Counted from the stretch's first letter, positions 10,000-19,452 are shown. The stretch: 21,051 nt of DNA from Ophiothrix spiculata (GCA_000969725.1 JXSR01S009006.1), one strand, 5' to 3'. A program made the numbers and translations. Notes: generated from the letters alone by a model not told the origin.

Positions 10000-11283
10000 T
10001 TCACTTTTTTATTTGCAAAGACCATGTTATAAGGGTTAAAATGACACCGCGATGAACTTCACTCGATTTGCAAAAGTCAAGTTACGGTTCGTCCGGGAGT
10101 AAAATGTTCAACTGATATATAAACGCGTTCAAAGATTAGTAAGCCTTATACTTGCTGTTGATTGTCCTAATAATATATCTATATTCATATTTCCGATCAT
10201 TTTCTTGAAATGAAACTTTGGTGGTGTTCTGAAATACGCATAATGGTTATGAATCTGTCAAAAATCCTTTTCGGCAAATTACGACCTTGATATGTATTTT
10301 CTCCTGTAGCGCAAAATGAAGTTTCTTTGACTTACGGCTCCTTTGAGATGGACGGTCACATTTTCTCAACGTTGTGATCGCTTTCTAAAAGTAGAATGAC
10401 ACTGAAAGATGGGGTAGGCGAAAGTCGTTATTAAGTAAACCCTGTTGAATATAATCTAAGTTGCCCTTAATCAGTCATGATATCTGAGCTTATACGGCTA
10501 CTTTTATAGAAAGCTCTAACCATTTACTTAAGAGTAAGCAGTTAGCTTTCAGTAGAAAACAGTTAGTCAAGAAATTGCTTACAAAAAGCTTGGACATATA
10601 TATGTCTGCAACATATTTTGCAGGTGGCATTCATGCTGAAACCCTTATTAGGTTATACAACACTAATTCGTTCTCCTATTGTTTTACACATGCACATGTG
10701 TTGTTTATTTATGGTGTAACAATGCAATTAAACCATTGATTTTCTGCAAAAACATTTTCTATCATTTGACAAGCATTTTAAGCGGGGTTGAGCTACTCCT
10801 TTATCCTTACACTGCTCTACACATTTACCAAGTCAAAGCGAGTCTGATTTTCTGGATGATTTCTAGACTATTTTTGCGTCTCAACAAATTCAGAGGTAAA
10901 ATGATCAAATATGAGCAAATGTTGGAGAAAAACAGAAATTTTTGCATCAATATTTGTAGAGAGACATCCAAAGTACAATTCTAGGTCAGAATTGAGTTGC
11001 TAAACCTACATTTCAACTACTTTAAATATGCAGCAGGTTAACCTTTATGTTGCCCAATGGCAGCCCTCATGTACTAAGAGTGGTATTGGGTGGTATCAAG
11101 TATTGGTTTGGAATCATTAGTTACTTTCAACAGACTTTTTAAAGTCTGGTTTACGTTTTCGATATTGATATCCAGAAAAAAAATCTTTTCATCCATTATT
11201 GAACCAACGACTTCAAAAAATGAAGTCAATATCAAAAACAAAACATAATTTTACCACGTTGCAATTGTTTTTATATGTATGTA

Positions 11284-11845
11284 CAGTTTCAGTTTCAGTT
11301 TCAGTTTATTTTTCTCCATATAATACAAATAATCAATAATATCAAAACAGTATGGAAGGATAACCAAAAAAGAGCAAAGCTCGTATAAATTATTAGTTAC
11401 CCTGAATAAATTCAACAGTATATACTTTAAGCTTAAGCTAAATATCATATTAAATATAAGAGACTAAAATCGGACACGCTACCAACACGAAGACGAAAAG
11501 ACATGGTGCAGAGACAGAGACTTGACGAGACAAGTGAGTAACATGTTGTTGGCAAAAGGCAAATTGATAAAAGTAGCAATGACAAAGTAGCAATACCAAT
11601 CATATAAGTAAATGTATAATGACAATGTTTTAAATATAATTAGAAATTAAATTGCGTTTAAGAACAGATTTAAATGCGTTTAGAGACAACGATGAACTGC
11701 GGATACAATCATCTAAAGTATTCCATAACAATGGCCCAGTTCTTCTGATTGTATTCATGGCAAGATTAGTATTAAATCTACAAGGACGGTAGAAATCAGA
11801 AGAACGAGTTCCATAGTCATGAATAGATTTGGCAGTGATAAAATC
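11284..11845 (-). mobile_element. 5'-truncated LINE (non-LTR retrotransposon) with AAACTG tail
   Basis: On the minus strand the element ends in four AAACTG units (11284-11307), a short-repeat tail of the kind seen in CR1/L2-like LINEs rather than poly(A). Upstream lies about 320 bp of 3' untranslated sequence and then the end of ORF2. Its right edge falls exactly where copies A and B continue without it (GTAACCTATATATC), so the insertion postdates the tandem duplication. No target duplication is evident. Clade assignment beyond a CR1/L2/Jockey-type C-terminus would need a search. Confidence 0.8.
11630..11845 (-). pseudogene. LINE ORF2 C-terminal fragment (end of reverse transcriptase)
   Basis: About 70 codons are open on the minus strand and end at TAA (11630-11632). 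The reading contains HDYGTRSSDFYRPCRFN, then NTIRRTGPLLWNTLDDCI, then RSSSLSLNAFKSVLKRNLIS. This is the conserved tail that follows the thumb region in many non-LTR retrotransposon reverse transcriptases: a Y-x-TR motif, a G-P-x-L/I-W-N motif and a final F-K-x-x-L-K helix. The catalytic fingers/palm (FADD box) and the endonuclease are absent because of 5' truncation, so it has no activity. There is no internal stop or frameshift in the remaining part, which suggests a fairly young insertion. Confidence 0.82.
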
Positions 11846-12285
11846 GTAACCTATATATCAACAAGATGCATACATTTACAAGCAACAAATCCAATGGATT
11901 TCCTCGACAGACAACAGGCCGATAGATTATCACATCATATATTCTAAGGAAGCTCTACATCTCATTCGCATCACTAAAACTGTGAAATCATTTCCACTTG
12001 GCGTCAAGTTAGGATTGAAGAGCTTAGATGGTAAGATAATATTAAGTCCATTAGATTTGAGAAGTGATGGTTCAAAATAAACAATGCAATAAAAATACAC
12101 GGTTTATTGTAAAAGGAATAGAAATGACCGCAAACTCTGAACAATTTCCTGCAAAGAAAGTAATATAGGTATAACTTATTAAACATTCTTCCACAGGTAC
12201 AGTTGCAATGGTTATCTTTGTATTGTTTCCTATTAACCCCCTCCCCCTTTCACATTGAGACTATGCAGTAGACTTAAGATTAACG

Positions 12286-12372
12286 TTATCGGCTTTGGAT
12301 CTCGAAAGGCTTAAATACATCGATGTCTGTACACACCCTAGGATTTCCAGTAAAGGTGTTATGGATTATATG
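12286..12372 (-). CDS. Possible terminal exon or relic of an unidentified small protein, copy 1
   Basis: A minus-strand open patch reads TGNPRVCTDIDVFKPFEIQS then R and stops at TAA (12286-12288). The same patch occurs at 15546-15641 with the identical stop. Of about six base differences over the 21 conserved codons, four are at third codon positions, and the changes D/E, Q/R and V/F are mostly mild. An AG acceptor could lie at CCTAG just inside the patch or further upstream. I do not recognise the family. The sample is too short to exclude a non-coding duplicate. Confidence 0.3.
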   Translation of the reverse strand, partial: HIIHNTFTGNPRVCTDIDVFKPFEIQSR

Positions 12373-14075
12373 TTACAAATAACATACCCAAGTGACATTA
12401 CTTTGAATGTCATGCAATTGAAGCTTCAAAGTTATCAATGTGAACTTCAACTTTCCGTGACACTAACTGATATTATTGCATTTTTTTTAAAGCCCTTCCA
12501 ACTGCTATTAACTTATATCCATAACCATTCCTTTCTTAACCATTTAAATATTTAGAGTACAAGAGACAATTACGTTTGCGTTGAATTTTTAGATCGCTGG
12601 CAATGTAAAAATCAAGTGATAGTGTTTCTAGTAATAAATTATTACTTTCTCAAAATTTAAACTGTTTTGCATCTACTATACCATTTTGGTAAAGATGCTT
12701 TTAGACGTATTTAACATTTCTAAACTCTAATAAGTCATTTTCAAACGTCAAGCACATGTTCTGAAATTGAAAATTTATATTTAGGAAAATAGAAACACTG
12801 TCAACAGTTTGCTTAGGAAAGAATTGAGTAGAAAATTATCATTTTAAGAACCCAAAGTGAAGTTTTTTTTTAATTGTTTTGATTGTATCATGCCTTTCCT
12901 TGATTTAAAGAAGTTTTATTAATTTGTATATTCATGCGGATTGCGGAATCGTGGCAAATACCTTTAAATCAACATGACATGAAAGCTATGAAATGGGTTG
13001 TTGCCATACCATTTGTTTTAACGTGTCACAAACACTTTTTGCATTTTTCGAAATTCATCCTGTACTGGTTGCTGAACTACCTTCAGGGGGTCATTCGGTA
13101 CACATCATATTATTATAAAAATGGGGTAATCCAGGTTTTAAGATTTCAAAATGGGGGGGGGGGGGGGTCATTAAGGTAACACCCTTGGACACAAAAATCC
13201 CTTTTCAAGTGCAAATTGGCATAGGAAAATTAGGTAATAAGGTAAATTCAAATTGCATTAAAACGTTAAATTAGCGAAAAGAATTGGTAGGAGTGATATG
13301 AAAAATGGGTCATTGAGTATTTGACCATTAAAAAAGGGGATAATTGAGTATTTAACTTTTTTTGGCAAGAAGCCAAAATAAAAAGGGGGTCATTTGGTGA
13401 CAAGCCGGTTGAGGAAAGGGGTCTATTCGGAGGCACATCCTGCATAACCATAATGGAAGTGCTCCCAGGTTTATACTTAATGATCGTTCAGCCGATGCCA
13501 CTGTTAGAACAAAAGATTCGAAGAGCGGTACATACGTTGCCGAAAATGTTTTCATTTCAAACTTGGTTCTTATGACTTTTGGTAATTTTGATTCAATAAT
13601 TCTTCAATCAAAAATTGTTATTTTGAAAAATAAACTTCTTCCTTCTGTCTCTTCTTCTTCCTCTTCTTCTTTTTCCATTTTTAAACATTTTTACGGGCCC
13701 CAATACCCGGCCCCCCTTCTTGGTGGACCTGATCATAGACATTTTGAATGTGCGATGATATTAGATATACTTACTGTCCAAGGTATCATGATCAATATCA
13801 GGCAACAAGACATGGCACTGCATATCAACACTCAGCGGTTTATCTAGAAAACTTGGAAATGATCATCTTGATACACTTGAACTTCCTCAGCTCAGACTGT
13901 ACTTGTCTAATGCACCGAATGGCACGGACTGGTGAAGTGTAAATATAAAATAATCACCCGACAGGGGATGCTGCTATCACGGGCTGTTATGCTATCCTAT
14001 AATCGTAAAAGTTAAGTGTAAGTGTTATTTTCAAATTCAAAACTACAAGGGAATACCCTTAAGGCTAGGATAAAC
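12295..14075. repeat. Second duplication family, copy 1 (two separated blocks)
   Basis: The block around 12266-12420 (TCGAAAGGCTTAAA, CTGTACACACCCTAGGATTT) matches 15517-15700. The block at 13779-14075 (CAAGGTATCATGATCA, TTGATACACTTGAACT, GGGATGCTGCT, CTTAAGGCTAGGATAAACC) matches 15911-16218. The two blocks are about 1.4 kb apart here and about 0.2 kb apart in the other copy. Insertions, including the G-rich repeat at 13080-13470, explain part of the difference. Confidence 0.6.
13080..13470. repeat. Interspersed G-tract repeat with GGGGTCATT motifs
   Basis: The repeated motif GGG(G)GTCATT(C/T/A)(G/A)GT occurs near 13086, 13160, 13306 and 13385, together with a run of fifteen G at 13153-13167 and AATTGAGTATTT/CATTGAGTATTT repeats. 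It lies where the matching duplicate at 15.6-15.9 kb has no such sequence, so it is likely an inserted mobile repeat. I could not define terminal inverted repeats or target duplications. Open frames at 13266-13451 and 13352-13555 partly overlap it. Confidence 0.5.
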
Positions 14076-14333
14076 CATGCGAATGAATTCTAAACATTCT
14101 CATCTAAAAAGTCCAAATATTAAAATTGTTGTTATCTCAATTTTAGGAGACTGGGATAAATATCATTTGTTTCTGACAAACCTCTAAAATCCCAACAAAA
14201 TCTCAGTTATTATATTTATAGCCAAAATGGATATTTGTATGGTAGTCTATTACAAAATACTAAAGTAATATATTTTATATTATAGCATGATTATTACAAT
14301 AATCTAATGGTAATGCAATAGATTTCCCCTGCT
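14076..14333. other. AT-rich stretch, nothing recognised
   Basis: No coding or element signal is seen up to the palindrome at 14334. The sequence immediately outside the palindrome arms is weakly inverted (TGCAAT near 14313 and ATTGCA near 14379), so the palindrome may be the core of a larger decayed element. Confidence 0.45.
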
Positions 14334-14368
14334 AAAATTCGAGTACAACAATGTTGTACTCGAATTTT
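14334..14368. repeat. Perfect 35-bp palindrome
   Basis: The arms AAAATTCGAGTACAACA and TGTTGTACTCGAATTTT (17 bp each) are exact reverse complements around a single A. Transcribed, it would form a 17-bp stem with almost no loop. In double-stranded DNA it is a candidate cruciform, or the centre of a MITE whose outer arms have decayed. No ORF or tRNA-like feature is associated. Confidence 0.85.
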
Positions 14369-14741
14369 GCAAGGGCCATTGCAATCCATAAATAGAAAAT
14401 GGCTGATATCATGATAGAAAACAGGTATTGACTGACAGTGTTTGTGCAATGATGTATCATTCATCGTGCAAGGAATTGTTTAAACACGTTTGTTGATCTA
14501 AACTAGTTTGATAAATATCACTATGCCTTCAATAATGGTCTAAACTTATATGGAGATATAAGAAGTTAAAAAATAGAGCTAGCAATGAGAAAATACCCAT
14601 TTGGTCATCGTTCAATCTGCTGTAGTTCTTTGTATTTTAATATGTACAAAGAATAAGACAAATCCCATGAAACAAAATATTGATCCTGTCACATAATAGT
14701 AAAATTTTGTTCCGTATAGATTAAATATACCTGCTGCTTAC

Positions 14742-14828
14742 ATAAATACCTTTTACCCTTTTCAGATGAAATGTTTTGCCAAACGTGACACTGTCTGCAA
14801 GACATATCAGGGTAAGCAGCACAAACAT
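14742..14828 (-). CDS. Possible signal-peptide exon of an unidentified secreted protein
   Basis: A minus-strand ATG (first base 14828, A at -3) opens MFVLLTLICLADSVTFG then KTFHLKRVKGIY, meeting a donor-like T|GTAAGC at 14741. The first 12 residues look like a signal peptide: short n-region, hydrophobic core VLLTLICLA, and cleavage near ADS. It is on the same strand as the C-terminal-like patches at 12286 and 15546, and could start the gene ending at 12286, but no joining exons are demonstrated. The plus strand of the same segment also has an exon-like layout (CCCTTTTCAG acceptor, CAGG|GTAAGC donor), which weakens the call. Confidence 0.25.
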
Positions 14829-14869
14829 TTTGACTGCATCTGTTAGGCAACAAGTATATTTAAGTTACT

Positions 14870-14990
14870 ATCACCTATATCTTAACTAAATTTACATCAA
14901 CAGGCAATGATGTTTGAATAGTAAACTTGAAAATGATCATCCCAGCATACTTAAATTTCCATAGATTGCCTCTCTCAGCAAAGACACAGA
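14870..14990. repeat. Partial third copy of the second duplication family
   Basis: The motif AAACTTGAAAATGATCATC (near 14923) and flanking GCAACAAG-type words match the blocks at 13848 and 15977. The spacing between successive motifs is about 1.06 kb each time. Only about 100 bp can be followed by eye. Confidence 0.4.
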
Positions 14991-15516
14991 TAGATAAGGG
15001 CGGAATAAAGGTGAAAAACAAGAAAGTGGTCGGTGTGTAAGGTTGTTCACACTAGAAATGTAATTATAACAAGAAGCTGAGATTTACGGATCGATTAGCC
15101 ATTTAAAAAGAGAGATGATACACATATGAAACATTAGTTATTCTTTAACATGTAGAGCTATATATCTGAAAAAGAAGTAAAAAAATCTTTAAAAGCATGT
15201 ATTAATGAGCAATACAGAACAAATCTTTTATTTCCTGAAGTAGAGGCCTGAGCAATTTCCTGAATGAAATGTCCTATTACAAACAGGTTGGTACGACGTC
15301 CAGAGATATATCAAATGTAAGGATTAAATTGGTTGAATGAGTCACATCGTAAACTTGAATATGTTTGGATGATATTCGTTGTTTAATTGATCAGATTGAA
15401 CATAACAAATCGATAAAACAAAACTTTAATAAAATATTTTTTAGAAAATCAAGAATTCTAAAATAGAAAATGGTAACATTATAACAGAGTAATTCCTTTT
15501 ACATGCAGACTTTAAT
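14991..15516. other. AT-rich stretch, nothing recognised
   Basis: No open frame above background, no RNA gene and no inverted-end element are seen. Confidence 0.5.
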
Positions 15517-16218
15517 ATCAGACTGCAGAGTTTAGATAAACCGGGTTATCGGCTTCGGATTTCGAAAGGCTTAAAGAAATCAATTTCTGTACACACCCTA
15601 GGATTTCCAGTAGAGTTTTTATGGATTATTATTATTATATACTATTATGTTACAAATAACATCACTAAGTGATATTTCTTTGAATGTTATGTAATTCAGT
15701 AGTCCTTTATCAACCAAAGCCACGACATGGGCTGCTGTCTTGTAATCTGTTTTATAGCATCATACAATTTTGTTATCTTGAGAAATTCATTCTCTACTCT
15801 AATAATTTGATTAAGATGTGGGTCATTTTTTATTTGATGTTCAGTTCAGGCTAATCGCTGATAAATATTCAAAGTGAAAATGAGGTGTTATAAACAAATA
15901 CATAGTGACCAAGGTATCATAATCAGCATCAGCAACAAGAATTGACACTGCGTATCAACAGACGGCGGTTCATCAAACTTGAAAATGATCTTCTTGATAC
16001 ACTTGAACTGTTTGGATGACACTTATCTTAAGCGCCGAATGGTACGAAATAATCATCACCCTGGTGAGGTACATCCGGAAGGCGTTAGGATGCATAAATG
16101 ATGACTGTTAAAAGTAATAACACCTAACATGGGATGCTGCTGTGCTAATCTATTATCTCAAAAGTTCAAGTGTATCTTTCAAAGCTAAATTAAAGGAATA
16201 CTCTTAAGGTTATGATAA
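15517..16218. repeat. Second duplication family, copy 2
   Basis: It contains both blocks in compact form: 15517-15700 (CACCCTAGGATTTCCAGTAG) and 15911-16218 (GTATCATAATCAGCATCAG, TTGATACACTTGAACTG, GGATGCTGCTGTGC, TTAAGGTTATGATAAACC). The orientation is the same as the copy at 12.3-14.1 kb. This compact copy is the better guide to the original unit, because the G-rich repeat and other extra DNA are absent. Confidence 0.6.
15546..15641 (-). CDS. Possible terminal exon or relic of an unidentified small protein, copy 2
   Basis: This minus-strand patch parallels that at 12286-12372, reading TGNPRVCTEIDFFKPFEIRS then R and the same TAA stop (15546-15548). Upstream the frame runs through an ATA/ATT-type microsatellite (about 15627-15640) that reads as isoleucines, so the real coding part cannot start much earlier than HKNSTGN. 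The family is unrecognised. It may be a paralogous exon or a duplicated non-coding segment. Confidence 0.3.
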   Translation of the reverse strand, partial: YIIIIIHKNSTGNPRVCTEIDFFKPFEIRSR

Positions 16219-16525
16219 ACCAAGTGCTTGAATTTTATAAGCACTCGTTTAAATAAAATGGGAAAATATACAGCTCATTAGGCTGATTTACTTGATAACT
16301 AAAAAGTAAAAAAGTGAACATTTTGGAATATATTAGAGACTGATAATTAGGATCAATATTGAATATTGAAAAATTCCGTGTCAAAACAAACAAACAAACA
16401 AAAAACCTTGTATCTATATTCCAAAATGTGAAAGGTCACAATTTTACGCAAAATTCAAGCCTTTAGGTCAAAAACTGAAATTACAATTATATTTAGTTTG
16501 CAATTCCACATCTTCAGTTTATATG
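16219..16525. other. AT-rich stretch before the foldback element
   Basis: Only a short CAAA run at about 16386-16402 is noticeable. No gene or element is seen. Confidence 0.5.
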
Positions 16526-16668
16526 TAGTCAGGGGAATATATGAATACAAGGTGGGGTACCCCAAAAAAATTGCAACAAAAGGTTTTCCAATGGTTTTTG
16601 GTTCTTCTGGTCATAATGATTGGTAGAAAAAAAGTCCCAAAAATTCTGACCTTGGGAAAGTGTTTTTT

Positions 16669-17325
16669 CAAGATGGCCGCCAAAATGGCCGCCAAAATCC
16701 TTAATACGGCTCTAATTCATTAATTATATGTCACATATATGTAATATTGGTGTCTACAAACATGTTTTAGGGGTTTATGAATCCATTCAAATCAAAATAT
16801 GATGCGTTAAGTTAACAGTAGACTCCTAGAAACAAAATGGCGGTCAAAATGGCCGCCAAAATCCACTTATATGGGCCTAATTCGTTAATTATTTGTCACA
16901 GAGTTGTAAAATAAGTGTCCATATCCGTGTTTTAGGGGTCAAGAAATCCATTTAAATCAAAATATAACGTGTTAAGAAATAAGTTGACCCAAAAACTAGA
17001 AAAAGGGGGCCAAGATGGCGAACAAAATGGCCGCCAAAAACCGTAATGTGAGTCTATTTCACTAATTATTTGTCACAAGAGTAAAAAAATTTGTGTTTGT
17101 ATATATATATGTTTTAGAGGTCAAGAAATCCATTTGAATCAAAATATAATGTGTTAAAATATCAGGTGACCGAAAAAACAAAATGGGGTCTAGATGGCGA
17201 CCAAAATGGCCGCCAAAATCCTTAATATGGGTCTAAGTCGCTAATTATAAGACGCTGAGTCTTAAAATCCGTGTTTTTGGGGAGCAGGGAATCAAAATAT
17301 AATGTGTCAAGTTATCAGATGACAC
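16669..17325 (+). repeat. Left-arm tandem repeats (GGCCGCCAAAATGGCCGCC units)
   Basis: Four direct repeats start at about 16669, 16832, 17011 and 17190, spaced 163-179 bp. Each begins with AGATGGC.. CAAAATGGCCGCCAAAA, followed by TAATT(C)(A/G)TTAATTAT.TGTCAC, a GTGTTTTAGGGGTCAAGAAATCC-like section and ATCAAAATATAA.GTGTTAA. GC-rich ATGGCCGCC words stand out in AT-rich DNA. Small open frames here (for example 16541-16723) are by-products. Confidence 0.85.
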
Positions 17326-17807
17326 CAAACAACAGTCACAAGGTGACTGCCAAAGCACTGAAGTTGTATGTTTTAATATTGTTCATAACATATATGAAAG
17401 TTAACGTAGTGGAAGTAGAAAGCAGTGTCCTTGAACTTTTTTTTAAATAGCCAAGAAATATTTTTCCCAAAATACCCAAGATATCATCCGAAATTCAACA
17501 ACAAGAAAAACTATATTTTATTTGGGTACAAATTGTCGAGGGTTAAAATGAAATATATCCCAATCAAGTATTGTAAAAATTTCAATGCAGAGACAACTTT
17601 CTCTCGATGCTCTCTCCCAAAGCTTCTGCAATGTATTTTATGCGTGATTGTGATGCACTCCTGATCCAATGGGAATTCATCTCGAAAGCACCAGGTCCTG
17701 TATGGCACTAGAATGTGTATGAATACATATGTCAGAGCACTTTCATATTGTCTTTATCTGCCACCCTGCAGCCATCCAAATTCGTTAGCATCTTGTAAAA
17801 TCATCAG
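17326..17807. other. Foldback spacer, left part, no gene supported
   Basis: Two overlapping opposite open frames of 65-79 codons (17425-17664 + and 17511-17708 -) have no recognisable features. This may be original spacer or captured flanking DNA. Confidence 0.45.
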
Positions 17808-18054
17808 AGGGGAGCGTGGCCGAGCGGTTAGAGCACGGGTCTCGTAATACAACGTTTTTGGGTTCGAGCCCCGGGTGCGGCGAGTTTCTTCTCGTTATTT
17901 TCTTGGGCCAGTAACTTGACTCTACTTGTTTTGTAGTTCGAAACTTACGTTAAGCCGTTGGCCCCTTATATGAATAGACTCCCTCATGGGGTATGCATAT
18001 CATGCAAGTGAAGTGTATATTGATTGATTGATTGAGTGAGTGAGTGAGTGATTG
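17808..18054 (+). mobile_element. tRNA-derived SINE
   Basis: The 5' head carries RNA polymerase III promoter elements: an A box TGGCCGAGCGG (17817-17827) and a B box GGTTCGAGCCC (17861-17871). Between them a CTCGTAA sequence (17841-17847) resembles a tRNA-Thr(CGU) anticodon loop. The acceptor ends do not pair (GGGAGCG against TGCGGCG) and the anticodon stem is broken, so this is not a working tRNA. A body of about 140 bp follows, ending in a TGAT/TGAG tetranucleotide tail (18020-18054), as in many SINE2 families. Flanking target duplications are not clear. Confidence 0.82.
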
Positions 18055-18153
18055 TAAGCAAAAGAGCTGGTAGGCCCTACTGGACATCACCTGTTCATGC
18101 CAGGAACCAACAATGTATAAAATAATCAAGCAAACTGAAAATACAGACATAGA

Positions 18154-18402
18154 CAGGGGCGTCGGAACCGTGTGGGCCATGTGGGCTTTGGCCGCACCAC
18201 TTTTCAGTCGGAAAAAGAAAATAAATGCGTGTTATTATAGTCCCGGCATAAATAACCATAACACAGCACTGTACAAATTTGTTTTAGTAGATGTCGTCTT
18301 CTGGGGCTTAGTTGTTTCCTTATTTTTGATAACTTAAGGGCCACAGGCCGCACCACTTTTACCAAGGGCCGCACCACTTTAATTTTCCTTCCGACGCCCC
18401 TG
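18154..18402 (+). mobile_element. hAT-type MITE, copy 1, with perfect 8-bp target duplication
   Basis: The ends CAGGGGCGTCGGAA (18154-18167) and TTCCGACGCCCCTG (18389-18402) are perfect 14-bp inverted repeats. The 8-bp direct repeat GACATAGA flanks them exactly (18146-18153 and 18403-18410). Terminal CAGGG and 8-bp duplications are hallmarks of the hAT superfamily. At 249 bp without any transposase it is non-autonomous. The interior repeats GGCCGCACCACTTT. Perfect ends and duplication point to a relatively recent insertion. Confidence 0.92.
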
Positions 18403-18479
18403 GACATAGACATTGTTAAGGTGGCATGCAGTTAAAAGCTTACAAGCAACCTCAATTAATTAGTGAAGATACTGATCAC

Positions 18480-18718
18480 AAGCAGCATCAGAAGGAAAAT
18501 AAAAATGGTGCGGCCTTAGGTGCGGCTTGTGACCTTTTAGTTACCAAAAACATGTAACCAACTAAGCCACAGAAAACATTAATTACTAATAACGAATTTT
18601 TATTATACTATTTTGTTCTTGGATTATCATAAAATGAATGAAATTAGATTTCATTTTCTTTTTGGCTTAAAAGGGGTGCAGCCGAAACCTACCAGCCTAC
18701 ACGGTTCCGATGTCTCTG
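18480..18718 (-). mobile_element. hAT-type MITE, copy 2, inverted and older
   Basis: Read on the minus strand this is a diverged copy of the element at 18154-18402. Shared words include GGTGCGGCC, AACTAAGCC(A/C)CAGAA, TTTTCTTTTT and CACGGTTCCGA. Its ends (AAGCAGCATCAGAAGG and TTCCGATGTCTCTG) differ from copy 1 mostly by transitions. It has its own flanking duplication, CTGATCAC (18472-18479) and TTGATCAC (18719-18726), matching 7 of 8. The two copies face opposite ways and are separated by 77 bp. Confidence 0.88.
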
Positions 18719-18726
18719 TTGATCAC

Positions 18727-19452
18727 TTGATCTATTCTACCAATCTAAAAAAATGGGAACTATTAAGTGTATGACATCAAATAGCCAAAGTGAATTCTTA
18801 GGTAGGCTCTAAATCTTTGTGCCAAGTTGCTCTTTCTACATTCCCCACTACACTCCTTTGAAAGGTGTGAATCTTTTAGAGTAGGTAAAAAGGTCAGACT
18901 TTTAGAAGCTTATCCAAGGTAACCAAGTTATTCAGTCATAATAATATTCAGTAGGAAAGACTTGGGTGATGGAGATGGTTTGCTTTCTGAGGCTACAACC
19001 CTTTTGTGAAGAAAATTAGATTTGCAAAATTATTTGTAACGCCATAACGTCTTCCAGCTACTGAATCATATTTCATTGGTTCAGATCGTGCCAGTACTGG
19101 ATCGAACTATCAAATCATGGTCTGGATAGCTTTGGATAGAGAAGGAAAGGGAACCAGATAGTAAACTGTGTCTGGACACTGTCACTAGAATACGACTCGG
19201 AAATGCGATCAGACAATTCCTATTATGAGACAAATTAATAATCTCTTTAAGATGAAAAATTTATGATATAGGCCTATTGTGATTGCAAAACATTTCTCCT
19301 TATTACTACAGTACGGACCATCATACATGTTTATATGTGGCAATCAAGTAATATAGTAGTAGATGATGATAATTCTCAACTCCAAGCTAACTGGCAGCAA
19401 TATTGGAACTGCTTGAAATATTAGACACTTGGGTTTTAAAACGTCCAAGTAA
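18727..19452. other. Foldback spacer, right part, no gene supported
   Basis: No open frame, RNA gene or element end is recognised. It is presumably spacer DNA of the foldback element. Confidence 0.45.

Larger units (their letters stand above)
8740..10436. repeat. Local tandem duplication, copy B
   Basis: The second copy has its head block at about 8752-8970 (GGGTACTTATGGCTGG, CCATTTACGTGTTAAGTTTC, GTCCAGTCAATAAATTGC). Its tail is at about 9100-9228 and 9595-9780 (CGTAACCTATATATCAAAG, CATCTCGTCTAGTTAGGG, TTTTAAAATAAACAACTGC). The tail is interrupted by an inverted-repeat insertion at 9229-9594. Subtracting that insertion gives about 1.3 kb, the same spacing as copy A. The unit also carries the minus-strand exon candidate at 9844-9999. 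Confidence 0.7.
10437..12200. repeat. Local tandem duplication, copy C
   Basis: The third copy has its head at about 10437-10640 (ACCCTGTTGAATATAATCTA, AATCAGTCATGATATCTGAG, GTTAGTCAAGAAATTGC). Its tail is at about 11846-12140 (CGTAACCTATATATCAACAA, ACATTTACAAGCAACAA, AAAATAAACAATGCAATAAA, GGAATAGAAATGACCG). The copy is stretched by the LINE insertion at 11284-11845 and by sequence at about 10650-11200 that I cannot match in A or B. A 101-codon open frame at 10679-10984 (+) falls in that extra part and has no recognisable domain. Confidence 0.65.

Noticed and set aside
10679-10984. 101-codon open frame (+) in copy C
   Set aside because: Not matched in copies A or B, no domain, and no start or splice context.
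13465-13600. Minus-strand stretch containing SFVLTVASAERSLSINLGA
   Set aside because: Protein-like in appearance, but it has no consensus donor, no homologous patch in the duplicate at 15.6-15.9 kb, and it runs into the G-rich repeat.
16541-16723. 60-codon frame (+) at the left foldback arm
   Set aside because: Built from the repeat sequence itself; no transposase motif.
17811-17885. Functional tRNA gene
   Set aside because: Acceptor arms do not pair and the anticodon stem is broken; the body and tetranucleotide tail identify a SINE.
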